Below, one piece after another: positions 1 to 8,651 of a DNA stretch of 45,562 nt. Position numbers and translations under genes: made by a program. The DNA is from a bacterium. GTDB taxonomy: Bacteria; Bacillota_I; Bacilli_A; Izemoplasmatales; Hujiaoplasmataceae. The notes under the pieces were generated by a model. That model had not been told where the DNA came from. It ran no database searches and saw only the letters and a list, made by a program, of their open reading frames with translations. The stretch spans positions 1 to 45,562 of the forward strand of contig JAUXXX010000068.1 in NCBI GenBank assembly GCA_030684695.1, read 5' to 3'. The first letter of the stretch is position 1. Each line of letters begins with the position of its first letter.

Positions 1-609
1 GCAGTGAAGCAAGGGGTTAAGGTCATGTTTTGTACTCCACATTATATTAAATCGCGAAACTATTTATCGGTATATGAAGATAACGTAGTTGTTTTTGAAC
101 AACTGCAACAACTTGTGAAACAAATTGGCATACCCATTGAACTCTATTTAGGTACTGAAATCTATTATTCGCTTGATTCCATCAAAGACTTACGTGAAAA
201 AAGAGTGGTTCCGATAGGGGCAACCAACCGTGTATTGCTTGAATTTCATGAAACGGAAGAACAAGAAGATATTGCAGAAGCTATACATAATATGAAAGCT
301 CTCAAACTCGTTCCTATTATTGCTCATATAGAACGTTATTCTTATATTAACAAGGTAGAACACCTTCAAATTATCAAGAAAATGGGCGGATTGATTCAAG
401 TCAATGCATCTTCTGTCTTAGGGAGAAGTGGAAAGGTCGATCAACGCATTTTGCTGAAATGGATGAAGCTTGGCCTCATTGATTTTATAGCCTCTGATGT
501 TCATGTCTTTCGTAAGAATGATTTACTTGAAGCCTATCGCTTCGTTGAAAAAAAACTTGGCAAGGCAATCGCAGACAAGTTGTGTAACAACCCGGCAGCC
601 TTTCAGTGA
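1..609 (+). CDS. CpsB/YwqE-type tyrosine-protein phosphatase (PHP fold), 5' partial
   Basis: The reading frame is open to the first base of the window, so the N-terminus, including the first metal-binding His motif, lies upstream. What remains (about 200 residues; the family is usually about 250) carries the later PHP metal-binding blocks in order: TPHY, a Glu in GTEIYY, AHIERY and ASDVH. These fit the manganese-dependent protein-tyrosine phosphatases that dephosphorylate the capsule/exopolysaccharide tyrosine kinase. The polysaccharide dehydratase gene at 3264 supports a surface-polysaccharide context, although a two-component system lies between them. A hairpin terminator begins at its stop codon. 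The family is clear; the substrate is inferred. Confidence 0.85.
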   Translation, partial: AVKQGVKVMFCTPHYIKSRNYLSVYEDNVVVFEQLQQLVKQIGIPIELYLGTEIYYSLDSIKDLREKRVVPIGATNRVLLEFHETEEQEDIAEAIHNMKALKLVPIIAHIERYSYINKVEHLQIIKKMGGLIQVNASSVLGRSGKVDQRILLKWMKLGLIDFIASDVHVFRKNDLLEAYRFVEKKLGKAIADKLCNNPAAFQ

Positions 610-637
610 CCCTTGTGCAAGGGTCACTTTGTTTTTT
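605..637 (+). terminator. Rho-independent terminator after the cpsB-like gene
   Basis: AGTGACCCTTG (605-615) and CAAGGGTCACT (618-628) form a perfect inverted repeat, followed by a T-rich run. The stem overlaps the stop codon of the phosphatase gene. Confidence 0.85.
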
Positions 638-711
638 ACTTATATATTTTACAAAAATGTTTATATTTCACACAAAATCAAAGGAATACTCACAATATCT
701 CCATAAATAAT

Positions 712-720
712 TGTTATAAT
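712..720 (+). promoter_or_regulatory. Extended -10 promoter of the two-component operon
   Basis: TGTTATAAT is a perfect TGnTATAAT extended -10 element; no good -35 box is seen 17 bp upstream. Transcription would start near 727, giving a leader of about 165 nt before the response regulator. Confidence 0.6.
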
Positions 721-726
721 CGAGAT

Positions 727-840
727 ATAGAAAATTCAAGGGTTGTCATAACGCATAACTTCTCCCCCTATATCCGATATATAACCTTGGATTTTTACGG
801 TATGGGCAACTGGTTTACCGGTTGTCCATGCTTTTGTTTT
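727..840 (+). ncRNA. Structured leader or small RNA with a terminator-like hairpin
   Basis: Two strong stem-loops follow the promoter. The first pairs 731-746 with 781-795: 15 pairs including two G-U, one bulged G at 742, and a 34-nt loop. The second pairs 802-813 with 818-829: 12 pairs including two G-U, with loop TTTA, followed by a T-rich tract at 831-840, as in an intrinsic terminator. GGTTGTC at 741-747 can alternatively pair with 805-811 and would then open both stems, as in an attenuator or riboswitch. A smaller hairpin (848-853/858-863) lies just before the start of the next gene. No known riboswitch class was recognised. It could equally be a stand-alone small RNA of about 110 nt. 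Confidence 0.55.
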
Positions 841-891
841 AACAGCGAAGACGAAAACGTCTTTTCTTTTCAAAGGATGTGTGATGAATAA

Positions 892-1581
892 ATGAGGAAT
901 TTTAATGTTTTAGTTGCGGACGACGAGTTCAGAATTCGCAAATTACTCGCTGAATTTCTACAAAGAGAAGGGTATAAAGTCATTGAAGCAGAAGATGGTG
1001 AGCAAGCCATCGATGCATTGTTTGAATCCAAGGTCAAAATTGACTTGGTCATTTTAGACGTGATGATGCCCAAATACGATGGCTGGTTTGTTTTAGAACG
1101 GATACGTGAGTTTTCAACAGTTCCGGTTGTGATGTTAACCGCACGAAGTGACGAGTACGATCAATTAAAGGGCTTTAAGCTTGGTGCCGATGATTATGTC
1201 ACAAAGCCATTTTCTCCTTCTGTATTGATGGCTCGAATTAACAAGTTGATTAAGAAAGAAAAAATGGATCAAGAAGAAATGATTTTTGGAATCATTCGGA
1301 TGAACTTGTTAGCACGTGAAGTCTTCATTGAAGGCAAAAAAGTCGAACTCACTCCCAAGGAATTTGAGTTATTGAAGTTTTTTATCGATAACAAAGGGAT
1401 TGCACTGTCTCGAGATAAAATCCTTAATGCAGTCTGGAATTACGACTATTTTGGGGATTTACGAACTGTCGATACCCACATTAAACAACTAAGAGCCAAA
1501 ATTGGTATTGCTTCTAGTTATATCTCGACCGTTCGAAGCATCGGCTATCGTTTGGATCAAGAACATGAGATCATCGATTAA
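892..1581 (+). CDS. OmpR/PhoB-family response regulator
   Basis: This 229-residue protein has a receiver domain (about 1-120) with the acidic pair D10-D11, phospho-acceptor D56 in VILDVMMP, T83 in MLTARS and K105 in VTKPF. A winged-helix DNA-binding domain of OmpR type follows (about 130-225), with TPKEFELL and the C-terminal VRSIGYRL signature. It is the cognate partner of the downstream histidine kinase, whose start lies inside this gene. The only upstream purine-rich site, AAAGGATG (872-879), is rather far from ATG 892, so the start is good but not certain. Expression probably passes through the hairpin leader. The signal sensed and the target genes cannot be read from the sequence. Confidence 0.95.
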   Translation: MRNFNVLVADDEFRIRKLLAEFLQREGYKVIEAEDGEQAIDALFESKVKIDLVILDVMMPKYDGWFVLERIREFSTVPVVMLTARSDEYDQLKGFKLGADDYVTKPFSPSVLMARINKLIKKEKMDQEEMIFGIIRMNLLAREVFIEGKKVELTPKEFELLKFFIDNKGIALSRDKILNAVWNYDYFGDLRTVDTHIKQLRAKIGIASSYISTVRSIGYRLDQEHEIID

Positions 1582-3130
1582 AAGCCGCTTATTCTTACTA
1601 ACTTATGGCGTTATTTTAGCGTTCATTGTGGGATTGATTGTTCTAAACAATACATTTTTAGAACGATACTACACAAAAGAGCGCGAAAAAACGCTTATTT
1701 TTGCTTTCGAAGAAGTAAAAAAGATCCCGTTGAATGATTTAGAATTTTCACAAAAAGTCATGGAAGTTGAACAAGCTCATAATATTATGATTCAAATCTT
1801 GCATGAACCTTATGTCCAATCGCCACCAAATCCAGAAGATGACTTTACGAATCTTACCCCACCATATACACGGTTGTTTGGGAACCCTTTCTTTTTAAGA
1901 GATCATGTAATTGTCCAAATCATTACGGAATTTTCAAAGAGTGAATCTTCTCAAGTCAATTCTCAAGCGATGTCCATTGTGGATGAAGCAGGCTTTTTAT
2001 CTTATTTAGCAGAATTAAGTCCTACTAATATTCCCAATCAAAATCAATTTCGAATATTGGCTCTATGTGTACAAGAAACGCTTGATAATAACGATTATAT
2101 CTATTACATCATGACAGTTTCATTCCAAAGCATTCGAGATAATATCGCTATATTTAATGCATTTACGATTTTTGTTGGCGTCATTTTTATGTTTATTTCT
2201 GGGTTTGTCATGTATTTTACTTCCTACCAATTTACCACCCCCATTCTAGCGATGAATCAAGTAACCCAAGATTTAGCAAATCTCGACTTTTCACAAAAAG
2301 TTGTCGTTAAAACCAACGATGAACTAGGAGATTTGGGAGATTCGATTAACAAGATGTCCAGCCAGTTGGAATCTTCCATTAAGGCGCTTCAAGAAGCCAA
2401 TCAAAAACTGGAAGTGGATATTGAATTGAAAACCAGAATTGATGACATGCGTAAAGAGTTTATTGCAAGTGCTTCGCATGAGTTAAAAACCCCAATTTCA
2501 TTGATTCTTGGCTATTCTGAAGCCTTAAAACTTACTGGGCTTGATCAACAGACCATCGAGGAGTACTTAAATATCATCATTGATGAGTCTAACAAGATGA
2601 ACAAGTTGGTGATGGGACTTTTAAAGTTAAGTCAGCTAGAGAGTGGCTTCCAACAAGTGAACATCACTTGTTTTGATGTTAGACATCTTGTGGAAGAAAC
2701 CGTGAATTTAGTTCAAATATTGTTGGATGAATCCTCCATCCATACTCAAATCATTGGACTAGAGTCTTTCGAGGTGGAAAGTGATTACGACGCCTTACAA
2801 ACTGTTTTATCTAACTATTTAACCAATGCGATTCATTATGTAGATGATCGACTACGCATTACTATTCGCTTGATTGCGTTGGAAGATGGATGGATACGCG
2901 TTGAAGTAGAAAACACAGGAAAACCAATTGAAGAGTCGCAACTCGCAAGAGTATGGGATAGTTTTTATAAAATTGATAAAGCAAGAACAAGACAGTATGG
3001 AGGACAAGGACTTGGATTGTCCATTGTAAAGAATACACTGACCAATTTAGGGTATCGCTATCAAGTTAACAATACAAAAACAGGAGTATGTTTTTCTTTC
3101 GATATTTCCCCAATATATCACATGGAATAA
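1565..3130 (+). CDS. Membrane sensor histidine kinase
   Basis: The 521-residue protein has a first membrane segment at about 10-28, an extracytoplasmic sensor region of about 165 residues, a second membrane segment at about 195-220 and a HAMP linker. A HisKA domain follows, with phospho-acceptor His305 in SASHELKTP, then a HATPase domain with N box (NYLTNAIHYV), VENTGKP and GGQGLGLSIV. I chose ATG 1565, which overlaps the regulator stop by 17 bp and leaves a normal N-terminus; longer versions run into the regulator gene. The overlap suggests translational coupling. The sensor domain matches no family I recognise, so the stimulus is unknown. Kinases of this architecture often sense envelope or nutrient stress. 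Confidence 0.94.
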   Translation: MRSSIKSRLFLLTYGVILAFIVGLIVLNNTFLERYYTKEREKTLIFAFEEVKKIPLNDLEFSQKVMEVEQAHNIMIQILHEPYVQSPPNPEDDFTNLTPPYTRLFGNPFFLRDHVIVQIITEFSKSESSQVNSQAMSIVDEAGFLSYLAELSPTNIPNQNQFRILALCVQETLDNNDYIYYIMTVSFQSIRDNIAIFNAFTIFVGVIFMFISGFVMYFTSYQFTTPILAMNQVTQDLANLDFSQKVVVKTNDELGDLGDSINKMSSQLESSIKALQEANQKLEVDIELKTRIDDMRKEFIASASHELKTPISLILGYSEALKLTGLDQQTIEEYLNIIIDESNKMNKLVMGLLKLSQLESGFQQVNITCFDVRHLVEETVNLVQILLDESSIHTQIIGLESFEVESDYDALQTVLSNYLTNAIHYVDDRLRITIRLIALEDGWIRVEVENTGKPIEESQLARVWDSFYKIDKARTRQYGGQGLGLSIVKNTLTNLGYRYQVNNTKTGVCFSFDISPIYHME

Positions 3131-3160
3131 GCCAAGAGTTCATCTGGCTTATTTTTTTTT
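3126..3160 (+). terminator. Terminator after the histidine kinase
   Basis: AATAAGCCA (3126-3134) pairs with TGGCTTATT (3145-3153) around a 10-nt loop, followed by a run of T. The stem overlaps the stop codon. Confidence 0.88.
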
Positions 3161-3200
3161 GAAAAGTATTCGTTCTCACACGCAATATAATGCTCTACGA

Positions 3201-3229
3201 TTGATAAATTGTTCGTTTTATGCTATTAT
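3201..3229 (+). promoter_or_regulatory. Promoter of the polysaccharide dehydratase gene
   Basis: TTGATA (3201-3206) and TATTAT (3224-3229) are separated by 17 bp, and TGC precedes the -10 box (extended -10). AGGAGG at 3254-3259 then leads into ATG 3264. Confidence 0.75.
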
Positions 3230-3263
3230 ACGATACACTGGAATCAATTCTTTAGGAGGTTCT

Positions 3264-5132
3264 ATGCGTAAAGGCAGCTCAGTACCCATTGGGGAATACA
3301 TGAAAACTATGCGCGTTGTTCAGTTTATTCTGATTGACGTCATTTCCATTTTTTTAACTTATGGAGTTGTGATATTTACCATCTACTTTTCAAGGGTAGT
3401 TGGTTTTACCCCTTCTAATGCATTAATGTTACTCCCAGGTGTCATTGTATTTAAGATTATTGTCTATTATTTTTCTAAATTGTATAAGTTAGTTCTTGAT
3501 AATGTCGGTATTGATGAAGTGTTTCGAATTTTCGTTGCTGTAACATTTACCAATGTTATCATTGTCATTTTTTTCTTGTCGATTCCACAGTTTCAATTTA
3601 TACCAGAGTTTTATTTTATCTTTACCACAGTCATTGAAGCAGTCTTGTTATCATCCACACGCATGGTAAAACGTTTTATTAAAATGTTTGCCTTTCGTTT
3701 ACGGGAACAAAGCGGTAGAAGAACTCTTCTTGTCGGCGCCGGAGCTGGTGGGAGAATGGTCTATAACGAATTACGAAACAACCAAGACTTAACGTCCAGT
3801 CCGATTGCTTTTGTCGATGACGATCCTTTGAAAATTGGAAAGTTGATGGCTGGACTGCCTATTTATGGGCCAATTTCCAAAACTCCAGAAATCATTGATC
3901 GTTTAGCCATTGAAGAAGTGATTATTGCCATTGCGGACATTGACTCTGTCCGACTGCAACAAATTATTCAAATTGTTGCTCAAAGACCAGTGAAAATGCG
4001 TCGCTTGCCTCAGTTTAAAGAATTGAAGAAAGACGCTCCAAAACGATTACTCGAAGTCAATGTTGAAGACTTGTTAAGTAGAGATGTTATTGAACTTGAC
4101 ACCTTTGGTATTCAAGAATTTATTGCTGGCAAAAGAGTATTGGTAACTGGTGCGGGTGGATCAATTGGGTCTGAGCTTGTTCGACAAATCATGAAGTACA
4201 ATCCTGGTACGGTGTTATTGCTTGATATCTATGAAAATGGAATTTATGATTTACAAATGGAACTGAATCGGATGTATCCTTACGGATATTTGAATCACGT
4301 TGAACGCAAAGTATTGATTGCATCCGTATATAATTACGAACGGATGCATCAAATATTTGCGGATTTCCAGCCGCAACTCGTTTTTCATGCGGCCGCATAC
4401 AAACATGTACCTCTTATGGAGGATTCTTCTGTAGAAGCCGTCCGTACTAATTTATTGGGGACATATAACGTGTGTAAACTTTCAGATGAATTCCAAGTGG
4501 AAAAAATGGTTTTAGTTTCAAGTGATAAAGCCGTGCGTCCGACCAACGTCATGGGGGCCACGAAGCGTTTTGCTGAGATGATTTTACAACACTTTGACAA
4601 AAATTCGAAAACAAATTACTCTGCTGTTCGTTTTGGAAATGTATTGGGTTCCAATGGATCCGTTGTTCCATTGTTTAGAAAACAAATTGAATCTGGAGGA
4701 CCAGTAACGGTAACCGATCGCAATGTTATTCGTTATTTTATGACTATCCCGGAAGCTGTTAGTTTAATTTTGCAATCAGGTGCTTTTGCAAAAGGGGGCG
4801 AAATCTTTATTCTTGATATGGGAGAACCAGTTAAAATCATTGATCTAGCAGAGAAGATGATTATGTTGTCAGGTTTCAAGCCCTACATCGACATCGAAAT
4901 TGTCATTACCGGACTTCGTCCTGGTGAAAAACTATTTGAAGAATTGCTTGTTGATAAAAACTTGCAACAAAATAAAACAGCGAACAAAAAGATTTTCTTA
5001 GAAGACATTCAGGATTTACCTGAAATTGAAAAGGAAATCATCCAGATTAGACAAGTATTAGAAACCTTATCAAACATCGAAGTGAAAGCGATGGTTCAAC
5101 GTGTTGTACCAACGTATTCATTTAAGAAGTAG
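3264..5132 (+). CDS. CapD/PglF/WbpM-type nucleotide-sugar 4,6-dehydratase
   Basis: The 622-residue membrane protein has about four hydrophobic segments in residues 15-135. A CoA-binding-like Rossmann domain follows (LLVGAGAGG at about 155-163), then a short-chain dehydrogenase domain starting VTGAGGSIGSE near 294. HAAAYKHVPLME and S420-D421-K422 in SSDKAVRPTNVMG are the hallmark blocks of membrane UDP-GlcNAc 4,6-dehydratases. There Met replaces the usual catalytic Tyr, which is normal for this subfamily. The start follows AGGAGG at 3254-3259 and gives a proper membrane N-terminus; 35 extra upstream codons look non-coding. Its likely role is to make the first deoxyamino-sugar precursor of a surface polysaccharide, in line with the CpsB-like phosphatase at the window start. 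Sugar specificity is inferred. Confidence 0.92.
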   Translation: MRKGSSVPIGEYMKTMRVVQFILIDVISIFLTYGVVIFTIYFSRVVGFTPSNALMLLPGVIVFKIIVYYFSKLYKLVLDNVGIDEVFRIFVAVTFTNVIIVIFFLSIPQFQFIPEFYFIFTTVIEAVLLSSTRMVKRFIKMFAFRLREQSGRRTLLVGAGAGGRMVYNELRNNQDLTSSPIAFVDDDPLKIGKLMAGLPIYGPISKTPEIIDRLAIEEVIIAIADIDSVRLQQIIQIVAQRPVKMRRLPQFKELKKDAPKRLLEVNVEDLLSRDVIELDTFGIQEFIAGKRVLVTGAGGSIGSELVRQIMKYNPGTVLLLDIYENGIYDLQMELNRMYPYGYLNHVERKVLIASVYNYERMHQIFADFQPQLVFHAAAYKHVPLMEDSSVEAVRTNLLGTYNVCKLSDEFQVEKMVLVSSDKAVRPTNVMGATKRFAEMILQHFDKNSKTNYSAVRFGNVLGSNGSVVPLFRKQIESGGPVTVTDRNVIRYFMTIPEAVSLILQSGAFAKGGEIFILDMGEPVKIIDLAEKMIMLSGFKPYIDIEIVITGLRPGEKLFEELLVDKNLQQNKTANKKIFLEDIQDLPEIEKEIIQIRQVLETLSNIEVKAMVQRVVPTYSFKK

Positions 5133-5137
5133 TAATC

Positions 5138-5162
5138 AAGCATACCGAGTGTATGCTTTTTT
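5138..5162 (+). terminator. Terminator after the dehydratase
   Basis: AAGCATAC (5138-5145) pairs with GTATGCTT (5151-5158) around CGAGT, followed by T residues. Confidence 0.82.
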
Positions 5163-5171
5163 CATGGTTTT

Positions 5172-5180
5172 TGATATAAT
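5172..5180 (+). promoter_or_regulatory. Extended -10 promoter of rlmD
   Basis: TGATATAAT is a perfect extended -10. It lies only 17 bp before TTG 5198, so the predicted 5' leader is about 10 nt and holds little beyond the ribosome binding site. Confidence 0.65.
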
Positions 5181-5197
5181 GAATTGAGGTGATAATT

Positions 5198-6565
5198 TTG
5201 GACACAAGTTGGATTCATATCGGTGATCAAATTGAATTAGAAATTAGGAAACAAGGCATCAATGGAGAAGGCATTGGCTATCACAATAAACTAGCTATTT
5301 TTGTCTTTGGAGCGATTGCACAAGAAATCGTTGTTTGTGAAATTACTCAAGTATTTCCAACGTATGCAAACGCAAAGATACATGTAATCAAGCAACCATC
5401 CTTGCGTCGTGTAGAAGCACCATGCCCATATTACGATCGATGTGGTGGATGTCAAATGCAACACATCGAATACAATGAACAACAAAAAATCAAACAAAGC
5501 ATCCTGAAGCAAGCATTGAAGCGTTATACGACACTCGATGTAGATCGACTTCCTATCTTGAAAACTTTAGGGAATAAACCGGGATTTCATTATCGAAACA
5601 AATCTCAAATGCCATTTCGAAACACCACTCAAGGGCTTCAATTAGGCTTATTTCAACCTGGTACAAATCACTTTGTTGGGATTCCTTCTTGTTTGGTACA
5701 AGAAGAGATGGTGAACAAAGTGAACCAGTTGGCATTAGAACTTTGTCATAAATATCAATTAGCAGCAATTGATTCTCAACATAAGGATGGAATTTTACTT
5801 CACTTGGTGACCAGACATTTATCTTCTACCAATCAAGTCCAAGTAACCTTTGTTGTTACAAAAAAAGTACCTATTTTGACAACCATTGCTAATGATTTAA
5901 TCAAACTGGAGCCCAAAATAGTTTCTGTACATGTTTCTGTCAATTCTCCAAATTCCGTTCAAATATTTGGACGCTCAACGACATTGCTTCTAGGAAGTCC
6001 TTCAATTGTAGAAACGATTTCAGGATTGCAGATTTCATTAAGTCCAGAAGCGTTTCACCAACTCAACTCCTATCAAATGGGAAGAATGTATGATGCCATG
6101 ATTAAAATGGCCGCAATTAAGCCAACAGACATAGTTATTGATGCATTTTGTGGTGTTGGGATTACTTCTTTGCAAATCGCTAAAATCGCTCGTAAGGTCA
6201 TAGGTATCGATTATTCAGAAGTGTCCATTCAAGATGCTCAAAACAATGCAAAAACCAATCAAGTTTCCAACGTTCGTTTCATCGCAGAAAAAGTAGAACG
6301 GGCACTTCCTCAATACATTGTGAATAATTCTACGCCCGATGTGATCGTTTTTGACCCACCACGAACGGGACTAGACGAATCGATGATTCAATTATTAATC
6401 AAAACTAGAATTCAAAAGGTGGTGTATATTTCTTGTAACCCATCAACGTTAGCTAAGAACATTGCCTCTCTTGCTCAAAGTTATCAAGTCAAGCAAATTC
6501 AACCGATTGATATGTTTCCTCATACAGCGAGCGTTGAAAGTATCACGTTACTTGAATTAATCTAA
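5198..6565 (+). CDS. rlmD: 23S rRNA (uracil-5-)-methyltransferase, RlmD/RumA family
   Basis: The 455-residue protein begins with a TRAM RNA-binding domain (about 5-65). Iron-sulfur cysteines C76, C82, C85 and C165 follow, and then a SAM-dependent methyltransferase domain with DAFCGVGITSLQIA, DPPRTGL and the catalytic Cys413 in YISCNPSTLAKN. This order is diagnostic for the RumA/RlmD/RlmCD group, which methylates C5 of specific 23S rRNA uridines. I prefer TTG 5198 because GAGGTGAT sits 7 nt upstream; a GTG at 5189 overlaps that binding site. It is monocistronic, with its own promoter and terminator. In Firmicutes members of this group may modify one or two uridines, so the exact target position is uncertain. 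Confidence 0.93.
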   Translation: MDTSWIHIGDQIELEIRKQGINGEGIGYHNKLAIFVFGAIAQEIVVCEITQVFPTYANAKIHVIKQPSLRRVEAPCPYYDRCGGCQMQHIEYNEQQKIKQSILKQALKRYTTLDVDRLPILKTLGNKPGFHYRNKSQMPFRNTTQGLQLGLFQPGTNHFVGIPSCLVQEEMVNKVNQLALELCHKYQLAAIDSQHKDGILLHLVTRHLSSTNQVQVTFVVTKKVPILTTIANDLIKLEPKIVSVHVSVNSPNSVQIFGRSTTLLLGSPSIVETISGLQISLSPEAFHQLNSYQMGRMYDAMIKMAAIKPTDIVIDAFCGVGITSLQIAKIARKVIGIDYSEVSIQDAQNNAKTNQVSNVRFIAEKVERALPQYIVNNSTPDVIVFDPPRTGLDESMIQLLIKTRIQKVVYISCNPSTLAKNIASLAQSYQVKQIQPIDMFPHTASVESITLLELI

Positions 6566-6600
6566 TCTGTTTCCATAGTAGAACAATCAATCTTAGAAAC

Positions 6601-6637
6601 GCCATCGACCAATCATTACGGTAGATGGCTCTTTTTA
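6601..6637 (+). terminator. Terminator after rlmD
   Basis: GCCATCGACC (6601-6610) pairs with GGTAGATGGC (6620-6629), with one internal mismatch, followed by TCTTTTTA. Confidence 0.75.
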
Positions 6638-6640
6638 TGC

Positions 6641-6655
6641 AAAAACATTCAAAAA
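6641..6655 (+). repeat. 15-bp direct repeat flanking fhs, copy 1
   Basis: AAAAACATTCAAAAA occurs here and again at 8575-8589 on the other side of fhs. A second shared 12-mer, TGTGCAAAGATA, is at 6695-6706 and 8564-8575. Part of the match is low-complexity A. Confidence 0.5.
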
Positions 6656-6727
6656 ACCAGATAGAATACTCCCCTTGTACCTATGCTAAAATTGTGCAAA
6701 GATATTCAACTTTCTACATGATTATCG

Positions 6728-6754
6728 TATAATAGAGATTGTTAAACGCTTTCA
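6728..6754 (+). promoter_or_regulatory. fhs promoter with cre/LacI-like site
   Basis: TATAAT at 6728-6733 is a good -10 box; the -35 region (6705-6710, TATTCA) is poor. At 6741-6754 GTTAAACGCTTTCA matches 12 of 14 positions of the CcpA cre consensus TGWAARCGYWWWCA. It lies over the expected transcription start, where repressors act. Which LacI-family protein binds, if any, is unknown; one is encoded at 18880-19851. The rest of the 282-bp gap holds the rlmD terminator and no credible gene. Confidence 0.45.
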
Positions 6755-6847
6755 TTTAAGATATTAGTTTATGAGGTTTAAAATGTTTACAAGAGTTCTT
6801 GATAATCCTTAACAAATAAAACGAATCTACACCTTAGGAGTATGAAA

Positions 6848-8515
6848 ATGAAATCAGACTTAGAAATTGCTCAAAGTGCAACGATGAAAAAAATAACTTC
6901 AATCGCTTCACAAATTGGACTTTTAGAAGATGATATTGAGTTATATGGACATTACAAAGCGAAAGTTGGTTTTAGTGCTATTCAAAGCAATCGATTCCAA
7001 TCAAAGGGTAAAATTATCTTAGTAACAGCAATCAATCCCACTCCTGCGGGAGAAGGAAAGACCACCACTACCGTTGGACTTGGTGATTCGCTGAAACGAT
7101 TGGGATACAAGACCATGATTGCTTTACGTGAGCCATCTTTAGGACCGGTGATGGGAGTAAAAGGAGGCGCAGCGGGTGGTGGATATAGCCAAGTTGTACC
7201 AATGGAAGACATCAATTTGCATTTCACAGGAGATATTCATGCCATTACTGCTGCGAATAATCTGATTAGTGCAGTAATTGATAACCATCTATACCATGGC
7301 AATGAGTTGAAGATCGATTCCACAAGAATTATTTGGAAGCGCGCAATGGATATGAATGATCGAGCCCTTCGAAAAATCGAAGTTGGACTCTCTAGTAAAA
7401 AAGAAGTGGAACGACTCGATGCTTTTGATATCACCGTTGCTTCTGAAGTAATGGCTGTCTTGTGTTTATCAAGCGATTTAGATGATTTAAAACAACGGAT
7501 CTCGAACATGGTCATTGCTTATAATACGGATGGTTTTGTGGTCACTTGTGCAGATTTAAAAATCCAAGGTGCTGTTACCATGTTGTTAAAAGATGCCATC
7601 AAACCAAATCTGGTCCAAACTTTGGAAAATACGCCAGTATTGATTCATGGGGGACCTTTTGCAAACATTGCTCACGGATGTAATTCAATCATCGCCACTT
7701 CATTTGCACAAAGAGTGAGCGAATATGTAGTTACCGAAGCAGGATTTGGCGCAGATTTAGGTATGGAAAAATTTATGGACATTAAGATGCGCCAACTTCA
7801 AACAATGCCATCTTGTGTCGTGATTGTTGTTTCCATTCGAGCATTGAAAATTCATGGTGGGGTTTCCAAGGATTTGATGAATCAAGAAAATGTTGAAGCG
7901 CTAAAAAAAGGCGTTGCGAACTTACAAAAACATATCGAGAGCGTATCGTTATTCCACGTACCTTATGTGTTGGCAATCAATAAGTTTTCTACCGACTCAC
8001 AAGCAGAAGTTGATTGGTTAATGCAATGGACAAGAGATTTTCAAATTCCAGCACAGTTATCTGAAGTCTTTGGAAAAGGAAGTGAAGGCGGTGTTGAGTT
8101 GGCCAAAGAAGTGGTACGCTTAGCTTCTTTACCAAAGCACCCACTCGCGGGACCATTATATGATCTTTCTTTATCGATCAACGACAAAATAAAAACCATT
8201 GCCACAAACATCTATGGAGCAGATGATGTTGTGTTTTCAGAAAAAGCATTGACTCAAATTCAAGATTATATCAAATTAGGATGGGATAAATTACCCATTT
8301 GCATGGCTAAAACCCCCTTATCATTAACCGATAATCCAAAAATAGTTGGTAGACCCAAGGGATTTGTGATTACTGTGCGTGAGTTCAAACCATCCATTGG
8401 TGCAGGATTCCTCGTTGCATTAACGGGCGATGTAATGACAATGCCTGGTTTGCCAAAACTAGGAGCATATGAAAATATGGATGTCGTAGACAATGTAATC
8501 GTTGGATTATTTTAA
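6848..8515 (+). CDS. fhs: Formate--tetrahydrofolate ligase
   Basis: The 555-residue length matches the family (about 556). The P-loop GEGKT (68-72) follows PTPA. The family-specific stretch EPSLGPVMGVKGGAAGGG comes next, then NLHFTGD, and MTMPGLPKLGA near the C-terminus. The enzyme makes 10-formyl-tetrahydrofolate from formate, ATP and tetrahydrofolate in the cytoplasm, feeding purine and fMet synthesis or, in acetogens, the methyl branch. No other one-carbon gene (FolD, MetF) is nearby, so an acetogenic role cannot be claimed. I chose ATG 6848, 7 nt after AGGAG (6836-6840), over ATG 6842, which nearly touches it. The gene stands alone and may be carbon-source regulated through the site at 6741-6754. 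Confidence 0.97.
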   Translation: MKSDLEIAQSATMKKITSIASQIGLLEDDIELYGHYKAKVGFSAIQSNRFQSKGKIILVTAINPTPAGEGKTTTTVGLGDSLKRLGYKTMIALREPSLGPVMGVKGGAAGGGYSQVVPMEDINLHFTGDIHAITAANNLISAVIDNHLYHGNELKIDSTRIIWKRAMDMNDRALRKIEVGLSSKKEVERLDAFDITVASEVMAVLCLSSDLDDLKQRISNMVIAYNTDGFVVTCADLKIQGAVTMLLKDAIKPNLVQTLENTPVLIHGGPFANIAHGCNSIIATSFAQRVSEYVVTEAGFGADLGMEKFMDIKMRQLQTMPSCVVIVVSIRALKIHGGVSKDLMNQENVEALKKGVANLQKHIESVSLFHVPYVLAINKFSTDSQAEVDWLMQWTRDFQIPAQLSEVFGKGSEGGVELAKEVVRLASLPKHPLAGPLYDLSLSINDKIKTIATNIYGADDVVFSEKALTQIQDYIKLGWDKLPICMAKTPLSLTDNPKIVGRPKGFVITVREFKPSIGAGFLVALTGDVMTMPGLPKLGAYENMDVVDNVIVGLF

Positions 8516-8563
8516 GTTTTTTCACAAACTAATTGTTCTTCATTTCTCATGTTAGTTGATTCG

Positions 8564-8589
8564 TGTGCAAAGATAAAAACATTCAAAAA
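8564..8589 (+). repeat. Repeats flanking fhs, copy 2
   Basis: TGTGCAAAGATA (8564-8575) runs directly into AAAAACATTCAAAAA (8575-8589). Upstream of fhs the same two words occur in the other order, 39 bp apart. No transposase or terminal inverted repeats accompany them. The surrounding gap 8516-8746 holds no gene and no clear terminator for fhs. Confidence 0.5.
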
Positions 8590-8651
8590 CAATGTTTGAT
8601 TCAATCAATTAATAATTCTTTGGATATACTCTATTAAGATGGGAACGTATT

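Noticed and set aside
731-840. Assignment of the leader to a known riboswitch class
   Set aside because: I compared it from memory with c-di-GMP, THF, preQ1, fluoride, ZTP and c-di-AMP elements and none of their core motifs fits.
6771-6812. 13-codon open frame in the fhs leader
   Set aside because: It has no ribosome binding site, no run of regulatory codons and no following terminator, so it is not a credible leader peptide.
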